Origin: Metarhizium brunneum
Lineage: Eukaryota > Ascomycota > Sordariomycetes > Hypocreales > Clavicipitaceae
Direction of reading: 5' to 3'
DNA length: 64,000 nt
NCBI RefSeq assembly: GCF_013426205.1
Contig: NC_089428.1
Span: 2,542,001-2,606,000 of the forward strand
This document shows positions 46,909-59,537 of the stretch, in pieces. Every line of letters begins with the position of its first letter. Positions within the stretch are counted from its first letter, which is position 1. The notes under the pieces are model-generated. The model did no database searches. It was given only the letters and a program-made list of their open reading frames with translations, and was not told where the DNA came from. A program made the translations under genes and the position numbers.

Positions 46909-48231
46909 TCAGGGCGGATGGGAGTATTTGAGCCAATGGAAGGGGTCGCGTGCGCTCTGTCGATGGACATGAAATAGGGTTGAACACTTTGTCTGGATGA
47001 GAAACACGGATAAACGCCAATCAAACCGCGTGGTGGCTCGATTTCGCTACGCGTCTTGGTCCCTTGGACTTGGGTTCTTCGATCATGTGCATTGGAGAAT
47101 ATAATTCCCTGCTAGGGGCCGACAATTATTTATTCAGTAGCTGGAGCCGTGGGGGTCGGTTACGGCGGCACGTTGGACACGACTCCTCAAGAATTTGGAC
47201 TGGGAAGCGCCCGCCTTTCCCGAAGCCAGACATCGGTGCCTGGCGGAGGCGTTTGTTGATTCGGCTTTGGCGCCGGGTTGCCTGGCTCGACCTGTTGAGG
47301 TGGAATCGGAGATCTGCTTGTTGATGTCACATCTCCACCAAAAATAAGCTGTCAATTGTCATTTGATCCACCCGCCTGCAGACATGGGAACAGAACGGGA
47401 AGCCGTTCGAATCCGTCAGATAACTGGGAAATACAATGGCATGTGTAGAAGTGGCTCAGGCTTCAAGAAAGTTGCCAAATCTGAGCCAACAGGATTTGGT
47501 GCAAGCCCGCGTCGAAAGGCTCCCTACAATCTTGGTACGAGCGATCTGCAGGATCCTCGCAGCACGCACCAGTGCCCAAATATGAGATCGACTTCAATAC
47601 AGGGGTCTCACAGCATCAATGATCCCCCGCAGCCGCAACTGGAGGATCAACCGAGACTGGAACCATCAGTCGATCCCTACTTGACGTCATCCCCTATTTC
47701 CAGATGCCAGTCAACCAAGATATCGTCTTGGAAGAACCCCCACACTCTTATGCGGAGCTTTCTGGATGTTGAGGGGATTGATGATGATCAATTTTCCCTA
47801 TCGTCTTTCTGTCTGCATGTGGTCTCACGTGCTGTTTACAAAGGGCCTCCAATCTCGCTTAGGTTGGCCTGGTGAGGCTGGATCACGTGACTCTTTACAT
47901 CACTGGGCAGTGGACACTCTTCGACGGGACAACTCGCCATGAATGATACAAAATCTCATGCACCGGTGGAAGCAAACTCGACCGCGCCGACGGGAAACGA
48001 CAGCGCGGCAATGACAAAAGCTGATTCAGCAGATTTTACAATTACCTAAACTAGCCATGACTCTGAAACAAGGTAGCAAGAAGGACGTGCGCCAAAAATG
48101 AGGTGTCTAGTCAACTGGTGTTACATGCTTTGACAACTCGGCCAAAAGTGGAGGCCTCACAAAAGTGAAGATCTTATTCTGGCAGATCTTCTGGTTGTTT
48201 CCTTACAACACCGGGCGTTACAAGTCCACGC
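46909..48231. other. Intergenic stretch
   Basis: No supported gene. A polar frame ending at 47875 (possible ATG at 47384) has no recognised family and no composition unlike its surroundings; it may be chance. Confidence 0.4.
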
Positions 48232-50727
48232 CTAAGCTTGGGTGGCGTCATCGCGCAAAACAAACAGCTCTCGCCTCCATCCAAACCGCTTCGCCATTCT
48301 CTGGGCCATGACCCGCAACATGACGGGGTCAATCTTGGGTACAGGGTGAGGTCTATGAAAGACAATCCTGCCCTCCCCATCACGCTGCTTGAACGACACG
48401 TGTGACCCCCCGTTGTTCCTGGCAGTGAATCCCGCATCTGCCATGGCGTGGACAAATCTGTCCCACGTTACATCTTTCGCGGCACCGTCCTTCTCAGGGA
48501 ACATGGGGTGAAAGACATCCAACCATTGCTTGGCCACTTTGATTGTGGCAACGTTGACCACTGCGGTAGTTTCTGCTTGTACACCTGGCGTCTCATCCTC
48601 CACGAAGGGGGGCTTTGGGGTACCCCTCGTTTTTGTCTTCTCCAGGCGTGGGATAATCGTCGCAGTCGTGGAACAGGTTTCGGCCTCGTTGAAGAAGTTA
48701 GTCACTGGTTGTGGCCTATTGCGTTCATGAATGGCCGCGAGAACTTCATTGTCCTCTCGCTGTTTGTCTTGTCGATATTGCTCGCTCTCGTTCGCCGAAA
48801 TCACCCCGACAAGGTTGTCAGCTTCTGCTGGACTGAGATTAAATTTTTTAAAGTCTCTCCTGATTAATCCTCTCATCGTTTTCCAGAACGCCTCCAGAGC
48901 AGCGCGGAGCTGCTGGGTCTTCTCCAACCAGGCAGGAGTTTTTGGACCCGTCGGTGCATTGGCAAGGTGGAAGTTCTTCAAAAATGGAGTCCCGATGACC
49001 CGGTAGTTACGGACATCTTCTTCGCTACTCAAGAATGGCGCGCGTGCCCAGACGTGTCTCTCTTCTTTCTTATTGAGCTCGTAGGCCGATCTTGTATTCT
49101 GCGGTCTATGGAAACGCACAGCCATCAGCATTTCACGGCAAGTTGCGAGATCAGAGAGCAACTGGTAGTCTACTTCATCCAATCTATTTCTCTCAGACGG
49201 GTTATTCAACATGTGCTCATGTAGTATTGCGAAGAGCATGGCGGGATCAAAGAGCATGGCGGGATCAAAGGCTATTTTGCTGTCGGGCTCTGCCACTAAA
49301 TGGGCCAGACACCAGTCAAGGCGGTCATTGGTGAAAGACTCTAGTGCGTACATAGGCGTCGTCCGTTGAAAGGTGCCGATATGGGGTAAATGTGGCTGCG
49401 TGTTAGGCTCGAAGCTCCAGTGTTTTTGAAGTCCTGGGGTGTGTGGCAAGCGATATTTGAGGTGACAGACCCTGAGACGGATCTGTTTGACAAGGAGGAG
49501 TTCCAAGTCACCGAGAGCTCGGTCATAGTCGACGGGCAAGGCGACGCCAGGATATATGCTGTCGCGAAATCTATCTCGCACCGCGTCGACATGTCTGCAT
49601 TCCATTTCGGTCCAGCGCCACCAATAATGATTGAACACCTGGAGGCGGATGGTTTCCACAATCATCTGGGCCTTGTGGAAATCCGAGCCCTTCTTAACGA
49701 TTTTGGATGCAACTAAGACCTTCAGATAACGCCGCATGTATGCGGCATCGCACTGCAAGTGCCCGAGATGGTCTTCTGTTGCGTGTAGTCGAGTCTCGGC
49801 GAGCGAGACTAGGTATTTACTGTCGAACTGCGGTGGTGGCGAGAAGGCTTGATTTGTGTATGGAGACCAGAACTCGACGACTCCCGTCTCTCTAAACGCA
49901 GCGTTGCTGATGAGACTTCTCCACTTGTCGACCCGGGGGGGTTGTCCAATGTCGACGCCGTCGAGGATCTTGGTCACGATATTGTTGAGGACTTCCATGA
50001 GGTAGGCCTGCGCTTCAAGAACCAGGGACGCCCGGGGGAAGCCCAGGATTTCGGCTCGATGGGCCGCGTCCTTTTCCCAATCCACGAGCGATCCGTATTT
50101 GTGCCCATACATGACAACACATTTTGGTGAGAAGTCGGCATCGAAGTATCCAGATGCCCAACTGTGATCAAGTTGTTGGCTATCGAACGCTGCCCAGTGC
50201 TGCGGAGAATAGGCTGTCCTATAGTGCAGCAAGGCAAAGAGAACTATAGGATTAGTTTGCAAGACTTCCACGTTCAGCCAAGGCAAAAGGAGTTGACGCC
50301 TTCGCTTCTGGGATCTCGCAAATATGTAACACTGCTCGCGTAGGTCGCTGTACCGCGGAATAAGCCATTGCTTCTCTTCAAGATCCGGGGCCGCCTCCTT
50401 TAATAAAGCTTCACGCTTCGCTTGGCTTCGCTTGTTCCACCGGCTCATCAATGCATCATCGAAGACATCAAGACGCTCTGTCAAGGCTCCTTGGAGATTG
50501 TGCATCTTCTTCACTGCCAAGAGCACTCTGCGCTCCGCATCCTCATCGGAGAGCCTGCGGCGATATGAAAGATTGGGTTTGTGTTGATCCTCGACAGTGT
50601 AAAAGCCTTTGTGGCAGTCGGCACACTCGCAAGGGAGCTTGCCTATGGATTGTTCAATTGCCCAGATGTCGGCGGCATACAAGGGCGGTGACAACCCATC
50701 ATCTTCTATGAGGTAGAAAGGAGTCAT
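48232..50727 (-). CDS. Fungal protein of unknown function with C-terminal HicA-like domain
   Basis: Single-exon frame; the ATG at 50727 (831 aa) is preferred because the upstream in-frame ATG at 50910 would add 61 residues of unrelated, hydrophobic and basic sequence. The long N-terminal part (SYRRRLSDEDAERR, KREALLKEAAPDLEEKQW, LLLPWLNVEVLQ) resembles a family expanded in filamentous fungi with no known function. The last 79 residues have the shape of a HicA/YcfA-type domain: WDRFVHAMADAGF helix, NNGGSHVSF strand with the His at about 776, GRIVFHRPHP strand and an IDPVMLRVMAQRM helix. HicA is an RNA-binding or mRNA-cleaving fold in bacterial toxin-antitoxin pairs; in this fungal context the activity is unknown. 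An 18-bp duplication (49233-49268) repeats FDPAML. Confidence 0.75.
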   Translation of the reverse strand: MTPFYLIEDDGLSPPLYAADIWAIEQSIGKLPCECADCHKGFYTVEDQHKPNLSYRRRLSDEDAERRVLLAVKKMHNLQGALTERLDVFDDALMSRWNKRSQAKREALLKEAAPDLEEKQWLIPRYSDLREQCYIFARSQKRRRQLLLPWLNVEVLQTNPIVLFALLHYRTAYSPQHWAAFDSQQLDHSWASGYFDADFSPKCVVMYGHKYGSLVDWEKDAAHRAEILGFPRASLVLEAQAYLMEVLNNIVTKILDGVDIGQPPRVDKWRSLISNAAFRETGVVEFWSPYTNQAFSPPPQFDSKYLVSLAETRLHATEDHLGHLQCDAAYMRRYLKVLVASKIVKKGSDFHKAQMIVETIRLQVFNHYWWRWTEMECRHVDAVRDRFRDSIYPGVALPVDYDRALGDLELLLVKQIRLRVCHLKYRLPHTPGLQKHWSFEPNTQPHLPHIGTFQRTTPMYALESFTNDRLDWCLAHLVAEPDSKIAFDPAMLFDPAMLFAILHEHMLNNPSERNRLDEVDYQLLSDLATCREMLMAVRFHRPQNTRSAYELNKKEERHVWARAPFLSSEEDVRNYRVIGTPFLKNFHLANAPTGPKTPAWLEKTQQLRAALEAFWKTMRGLIRRDFKKFNLSPAEADNLVGVISANESEQYRQDKQREDNEVLAAIHERNRPQPVTNFFNEAETCSTTATIIPRLEKTKTRGTPKPPFVEDETPGVQAETTAVVNVATIKVAKQWLDVFHPMFPEKDGAAKDVTWDRFVHAMADAGFTARNNGGSHVSFKQRDGEGRIVFHRPHPVPKIDPVMLRVMAQRMAKRFGWRRELFVLRDDATQA
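49233..49268. repeat. 18-bp tandem duplication inside the HicA-like gene
   Basis: Two identical 18-bp copies in tandem add six codons in frame (AMLFDP repeated). This is a recent in-frame insertion that leaves the frame open. Confidence 0.9.
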
Positions 50728-51340
50728 TCTTTGCGATTTGCTGATGTGGACTAAAAACAGGATATAGGATTTTGTTAGACTTCTTTCCGCTGCCGATAAA
50801 ATAAACCCTCTAGTCCCACGTACTTTGTTTATCAACCATGGAGGTGAAATCTTGAAGAAGAGCCTCTGATACGCGGCGCGTTTGCATGCCACGTGCAGCA
50901 AACGCGCCATGCAAACGCTGCTATTGTCTTGTGGATGCCTAATCTGTCGGGCCAGTACCAGTTTCTCGCGTCAATACAATTGAATAAGTCCAGTTTATCC
51001 CTGAGGCATAATGTTAGGCGTGTTCCGGAGGCAGAGCACGGCTCAGGGCAACGCGAGACTTACGCGAGGCATGTTTCCCTGATGTGGAAAGCAAAGTAAT
51101 GCTTGGTAGTGCAGAAATCTTATCCAAAAACTTGGACGGCCACAAAGCAGCATTTTGTAGCATCACTTGGGGGAGATTTGAGAAGAGGCCTGGCGTGAGC
51201 CCGTGAGAAGCCAAAATGACGCGACGCAACCAGCCAACATGACTCGGCATTTGGGGTCCAAGAGCATCTAACCGCTCATGTTATTGAAAGGACAACGGTG
51301 ACGGCGATAAAAATCTGGTCCTCGCGGTTGGCAAAGCAAC

Positions 51341-52085
51341 ACTCATCGCTCGGATGATGCTTGGTCTGCGCCACTCGTCGCGAGTGAAGCAGTCATCAAG
51401 GACCTGATTGAGCTCTACTTTGAGATTGTCTATCCCATTATCCCCCTAATTCGTCAACCCTAATTGACAAGAAGAATATCTCCGGATGCTTTTTATGTCC
51501 CAGCAAAGGCACAGTTGCGTCATCTCGAAGCCAGTACACATATTGACAGGCCTCGAGCCCATGCTATCTTCGCCATTTTGTCCATTCAAACTGGCAAAAC
51601 CAAGGACATGCACTTGCACCTGGGAATGTACCATACTGTAATGTTCTTCATGATGAATCCAACTGACCCAAGAATTTTGAAAACGCTGCACGACAAGAGA
51701 GGAGGAGATTTGTGAGTACTGACAACCTGGAATTAGGCACAAGGGCTATAGTGGACTAATTCTCGCATATTCAGTTTTGGTCCTTCTACGCCCAGAACAT
51801 CTACGTGTCAGTCGTCTGGCGGAATCATACGGTGTCTCAAGAAGCAATCCAAGGTCTCATATCCGATGGAACTCGACGACGAGCTTATCCAACAGCAGAG
51901 CTCAAACCCCCTCAACCAGCTCAATATGAGCCCATCTTCTCGTCGGCACAGTTCTCGCGTTTACGACGAGTCTTGGATTTCTGAGTGGAGCTTCATTACA
52001 GATCTATATCGTGTGCTAGAACATGCATTGACACGATTTCGAGGCGATAGCAATCGGACGGGTGAAGTGTTCCACCACGTCCCAC
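51341..52085 (+). pseudogene. Relic of a fungal-specific transcription factor (MHR part)
   Basis: Fragments of a Zn2Cys6-type regulatory domain follow each other on the plus strand. First comes KDLIELYFEIVYPIIPLI, stopped by TAA at 51462-51464. Then a piece with AKAQLRHLEAS and GKTKDMHLHLGMYHTV, then FWSFYAQNIYVSVVW. After a frame change near 51830-51840 follows YPMELDDELIQQ and ESWISEWSFITDLYRVLEHA. The order matches an intact regulator, but the zinc cluster is missing upstream and the frame is broken. A functional gene with several unseen introns is less likely, because the break falls within one conserved block. Confidence 0.55.
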
Positions 52086-52206
52086 CTCCATGCAAAGCAC
52101 TTAAAGCGTCACCTCCGTTGCCGCAAGTCTAACCGTGGCCTTTGCTATCTTGTACCAGGCCGACACCTTCAGGTCTTGCCAGCATATCAAAAGACCATTT
52201 ACACAG

Positions 52207-54340
<2,134 letters not shown>

Positions 54341-57300
54341 TTAAGCAGTACTATTTCTGGTATACCCAATATTTACCAAGTCGTCGTGAGTGAGATGTTG
54401 CCCGCTAATTAAATAATCTACTTTTTCAATCCTCACGTCTGCTTCAAGGCCTATTGTATCAATATCGCCCGTAGACTCTATACTAGTACGTTGAAAATTA
54501 AAAATCATCTTCTGCGGATCCGCCTTTGCCTCCTCGATAAGAAATTTTAACAAGGCCACGTCACCCAGACCAAAAATAGCAGAGGCCAAGACACTACCAG
54601 GCTGAACTTTTAGATGAGCATTCACATCTGCCCCATGCTTGACAAGAATCTTAACACTATTTAGTGAGCCCCAGGACGCGGCACTTGTGAGTGCAGTGCC
54701 AGCCCTGGGGAGATCCGCGTCAATAATCGCTCCGGCGTTGATTAACAATTCCGCCCTGTAAGCAGAGTCGTCCCAACATGCGGCCGCTTCTAATGCAGAA
54801 CTAAATTCGCATTCTTCCGGACACAAAAGATTTGGGCTCGCATTATATTCAAGGAGAACCCCCAAAATTTCGGTGTTACGCCGTGCAGCTTCACAAATAG
54901 CCATAGAGGATGTATGTAGATTCGGATCAGCGTTGTGCTCCAGAAGCGTCCTGACGCAAGGTACGTGCTCCCTCATAACGGCTTCCCTAAGCGCACTTGT
55001 TTTCATAGACGCGTCACTCCAGTCACATACATGTAAGATTCTGTTCGTATCGCTGCCCATCTTGATTAGTTCGACACAAAGTGCGTCGTGGCCGTACCGA
55101 GCAGCGAATGCGAGAGCATCAAGTCCTTCCCTGTTGAGTTCTTGTACATTGAGATGGCCACCCATCCATTTTTTTGCTGTAGCATAAAGATTGAGAGCTA
55201 TTATCCAGAAAACTGGGTTGGTGTTGGACCTTAGACAGTACTCTAGCTCATAGTCCCTGTAAAACGGGTTAGAAGTCATCTGTTCCGAGGCGTGTTGGAT
55301 CCATCTTCGGTACTCCTCGCTGTAGCTCAAGGTTTCGCCCTCGGCTGCCATGAACCGTTTGAGAAGATGTGACACTTCTGGACATCCCTTATCCCCAGCT
55401 TGTGTTGATTGGATATGCCACGGCCAAAACTCTGAGACATAGTTTTCTAATCCAGGCCTGCTGCGTAGTAATTCTAGGTAGTTGTCTTCTCCAAATTCTG
55501 GATCGTTGATGCCGCGGGGGCTTTCAGTCAATCCCTCATCCTCTGGAAGTGGCCACGCGTTATACTCCTCAATAAGAATCAGAAGTGACAACTTTGCCAG
55601 CTCGATTTTGGCTTTTTCCTCCATCCAAGGCTTATGTTGGGTCTGAAAGTATTCCAAGACGGATGCATGAGCGAATTTCCAAGAATCGTCTGCGATATCC
55701 TCATTTATGAGATGGCAGCAGATTTATGCAAGTTGCCGTTTAGTCACTTCCCCGGATCGCTCCAAGGTGTAGACATTTTGGTCATCGTGCTTAGCTTGTA
55801 ACCGGACTGCTGAGAGTAATTGCTCGGTTGATAGTGGTTTTCGGGCATACGATACCCATCTGACGGCCCGCTGCAGCAAAATTCGGTCAAATTCTTGTTT
55901 CTCATTGTAAATCTCATCATATGCTGCCACGAGGTCTTTGGGGAGGTTCTCCAGGCGGTCCAAGATTGCCTCGGCGGATGTGAGCGATTTGAGCTGATCA
56001 ATCTGCAGGAATGCCCATCTAAACCTGTACCAGATTGTCAGCAATTGATCTCCATCAGAGACCCCTGGGTATGATAAGCCTTACATTCCATTATGCCCCC
56101 TCAACAGCTTTGCTTGTACAGCCGATTTAACATCTGGTGACCATTCATCGCCCACCTCTTCTATAGTCGTGCTGATATACCTTTTAATATCGTCATGATT
56201 GTTTTTATTGATGGTAATTTCGATGGTGTGGTTGCTACAGATAGTTCTGCGAATATGCTGCTCGTCTCGGCTTGAAACAAAGATCTTGATAAGGCTTTTA
56301 GACTCCTGCACAAGTCTCGTAAAGAATTTCACAAGTCTCTTGGCAGTTCCTTTGTCGCATTCATCAAGGGCATCCAAAACGAAAATAGTGCGGGGAAGAA
56401 TATTGATGAGCTGCACTATCCTCTCTTGGCACTTTTGGACAGAGAATGCTTCAGACTTGTTCCTCATTTCATCGCAGAGTCCAATGAGGCTTTGTTCCAT
56501 CCTCGTCGGAAAATGCGGAACGGTAGCCAACTGCCGCAAAAAGCTTCTGAGAAGATGGGTTTCCAAATCATCCTGGATGTCAGCATCACCTTTACTGCAG
56601 TAGAAGAACGCGAAGCCTTCGTCGACCAATGAGCTATGGACCTCGTCTATCAGCCTCTGAGCATCGACGTAGTAGCGATCAACGACTTTAGAAGTAAGCA
56701 GAGATTTTCCGGCGCCAACTATGAAAGATTAGTCAGAATTCCCAGGCAGTGGTGTACGCAGTGGCAGGGCAACTACCTTCACCGTTGAGCCAGAAAATTG
56801 ACGACATGCTGGAAGTTTCCCAGTCAAGGAACTTCTGGCGTTCTAATAGCCAGTCGCAAGTTCCTTCTAACCTTGTGTTCTTCCTTCTCTGATGTTGATT
56901 GCCGATGTTCACCTTGCTGATAAAGTCCAATGTGTCGTAATGTTTGCTCCTTTCCACTTGCGTAAATAGAGCAGCCATGCGCTGGTCAATGTACCGTAGA
57001 GGCTCGTTTAATCTTTGAAGGAGCTCTCTGTTCTTTGCATTTTCCGTCTGTCTTTGCTCGGCTTCACAAGCTTGTACCTCGTGAGACAGGAGGACTTCGG
57101 ACTTACTTAGTGCCCCAACCATCTCATCACCTTCTCCCCGGGGATTTTCTAGGGCATGCAGGAATCGAACGATACTTGTCTGTTGGAGGCGATCAGCTGT
57201 AAGTGCCAGAAGGTTAAGACACGCTTGATATGCATTGACTAGTGCTTCGCGCAGGCCTTCTGAGGACTTGAAACTTGTCTCACTAGCTCCTTGGATGTAA

Positions 57301-58038
57301 ATGGCTTCGTAAATTTTGCCACGCCGGACCAAACGCAAAACTCTCTCCGCGCACCCGAAGAGAGCAGTGAGTTCCTGGCATTGATCTACGTGGGCCTAAA
57401 GTGCACGTTTTAGCCCCCCGTTCACCCATGAACAAAGCGGTGGTAAAAGGGAATACCTTGAGAAGAACTTTCATGGCTGACCAGACAGCTGCGGACCCCG
57501 ACGGGGCAAACTGAACTGCAATGTTGCCGATGTCAGTTATCCAGGAAACGACCCGATTTGCATAGTCTCTCCATATGATTTCCCGATCTCCAATATTGAT
57601 TTTGTGTGTTTTGTCTTGAAACTCTTTTTCTCTCTCTCGTACGATACCAATTAGTTCATTAGTCTGAACCTTGACATCCTCACGACTCATGTATTTATCA
57701 ATGCGGGCCTTTGTCATTTTATCTGTTTTCTCGAGTGCCTCTTGCCAGAGACTCGACTCGGACTTTGCGTCCGACTGAACAACATTGTCGCTCCCAGTAG
57801 CGTCTTGTTGATTGTCTGCAATAGATTTGTCACTGGTCGAATCGGGCGCTGCTATGGTTTTCGAGATATTCGCAGGCCCGGTAGATTGAACGTTATCATC
57901 GTCTGTTTGGCCGTTACTGGAAATTTGGGCAGCTGATTGGCTTGGCAGGGGGCTTGAACGGTGCAATAGACGTCTGAGTCTCGACCGAAGCCGTGATGAT
58001 ACGGTTGGCGAACGGCTGTCGTCTCCCTGCTTCGACAT
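54341..58038 (-). pseudogene. NACHT-ankyrin NLR-like (STAND) gene with one in-frame TAA
   Basis: Predicted exons 58038-57457, 57395-56777, 56718-56085 and 56024-54341, in one frame of 1,173 codons apart from a TAA at 55724-55726 (codon 712). Domain order: a disordered Ser/Asp-rich start; an alpha-helical N-terminal domain as in fungal NACHT NTPases (DREIIWRDYANRVVSW, ERVLRLVRRGKIYEAIYI); the NACHT module with P-loop GEVGAGKS (about 399-406) and Walker B TIFVLDALDEC; a winged-helix-type stretch; and four to six ankyrin-like repeats (ALREAVMREHVPCVRTLLEH, ALTSAASWGSL). The TAA sits within the conserved QLA-ICCHLIN segment, where homologues have an amino acid. CAA or CAG to TAA/TAG by C-to-T change would explain it. 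A 48-bp in-frame intron with weak sites could also remove it. Fungal NLRs act in non-self recognition and programmed death. Confidence 0.65.
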
Positions 58039-58462
58039 GCTGTGAGAATCAGGTTTTACTCAGGTGTGATAGATCTGCTAGCGGTGAAAACAATCGCGAA
58101 GGAGGCAACGCGCTGATAAGGTGAAAGACAAGAAGATGTCGAGACGGCGATTTGAACCTACCTTCCCCCCAGCCTCTATTTTACATTTTTGGACTCATGC
58201 AGCGGAGGGCATTGCGGCCCAGTGTTTACTGTCAGCAGGTTGGGGATGTGGTTACACTCTCACATGGAAATGGGCCAATGTCACATTGACGGTTACACAA
58301 GGGCTACGGTCACGGGATTAGGGCAGAAGGTCCTCACCGAGTTCTTGTATAAATAGACGGCTTTAGTCCCTCAAGGCCTTGAGGAAAACCAAGGACCTTT
58401 GATACCAAAGACTGTTATTAGATGAATTGAGTAATTACTCAGCTACATATAGGCCTTGTCTT

Positions 58463-58724
58463 CAGTATAACCCCAGGTGCCCTGTTTGATTAACCAGCCG
58501 TGGCCTAATCAGGTTAATAGAGCAAGGTCCCCTGGCTGTATCGGCAGTCTAGCTGCTAATTATGACTGGCTGTTAAGTGCTATAGCAGGGATTAGCGAAG
58601 GTACACCAGCTTTCTTACCTTTTCCTTTTAAATTTAGGTATTTATTTCCCCCACCTTTTAACTTTTGATTGGTTGTATCACCCCTGCGAGGTTACGGGTG
58701 GTTAATCAAACAGGGGTTATACTG
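58463..58724. mobile_element. MITE-like inverted-repeat element A
   Basis: The left end CAGTATAACCCC and the right end GGGGTTATACTG are perfect inverted repeats. They are followed inwards by a second matching block, CTGTTTGATTAACCA / TGGTTAATCAAACAG, with a 7-bp insertion in the left arm. Size is 262 bp with no ORF. CAGT-type ends are like those of pogo/Tc1-mariner derived MITEs. A clear TA target duplication is not visible, so classification is tentative. Confidence 0.6.
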
Positions 58725-58940
58725 TAACTATCCTTAAAGCGTCGGGCGAGGACGGAGAGGCCCCAATCAAGCCATCCGCAAACTTGCCAATTTACCTAGG
58801 ACTTTGTGGTATCAAATGGTATTTGCATCAATTGATATGTACAGTTATCTACGTCCATCGCCGTAGTCTTTACTTCTGGCCATGCAGCCAGACCAGACCA
58901 TGTATGTACATACACGAGATCTAATCCTGCCGACGAAATT

Positions 58941-58992
58941 ACCCGTTGGCAACTAAGTGGAAAAGGACTGGTCCACTTAGTTGCCAACGGGT
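58941..58992. repeat. Perfect 21-bp hairpin
   Basis: Arms 58941-58961 and 58972-58992 are exact reverse complements around a 10-bp loop. It lies just outside MITE-like element B. It could be a transposon footprint, a nested mini-element, or a transcription stop. Confidence 0.85.
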
Positions 58993-58998
58993 CAACGG

Positions 58999-59315
58999 TA
59001 CAATCCAACCCCTGTAAGTTTAGCCACCCGTGACTTACAGTGGAGGTTACAGGGGCTAAGGGCCCAATAAGATGCCTATAAAAAAATAAGGGATACAAGA
59101 AGTAGAGTAAGAGGTACTAAAAACATTACATATTCTATGTGAAAGGATTAGTACTCTCTACTAAGGTCCATGTTTTTTTCATTTTTCTTGTATTACTTTA
59201 TCAGTTTTTCCAGAAAAAATACGCGGCCCACTCTGACAGCTGTTAACGAATAACCTGACAGCTGGCCCCACTCACTGATGTCACACATGGCTAAACTTTC
59301 AGGGGTTATATTGTA
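58999..59315. mobile_element. MITE-like inverted-repeat element B
   Basis: About 28-bp terminal inverted repeats with a few mismatches: left end TACAATCCAACCCCTGTAAG, right end reading TACAATATAACCCCTGAAAG on the other strand. Both share the TAACCCCTG core with element A. Length 317 bp, no coding capacity. The shared core suggests one MITE family with two diverged copies. Confidence 0.55.
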
Positions 59316-59537
59316 TGTTCCGACCCGAGTCGTCTCCGGCATGCAAGGGCCTGGATTGGTCGCCAAGATCAAGCTGTGCCAACGCAGGTGACATTGTCAG
59401 AAAATTGCATAACTTGAGAGTGTGAAACCCTACCAGACGGTAGATTTACCTCGAACCGATCCCAGGTTGCTCCGCGGCAGTGTGCCAGACGACGTGTGCA
59501 CCATGACAACTTGTTGTCCATTACTACGGAACACGTC

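Noticed and set aside
47384..47875. Polar 160-codon frame downstream of the Prm10-like gene
   Set aside because: No domain, no signal peptide and no repeat pattern; may be chance.
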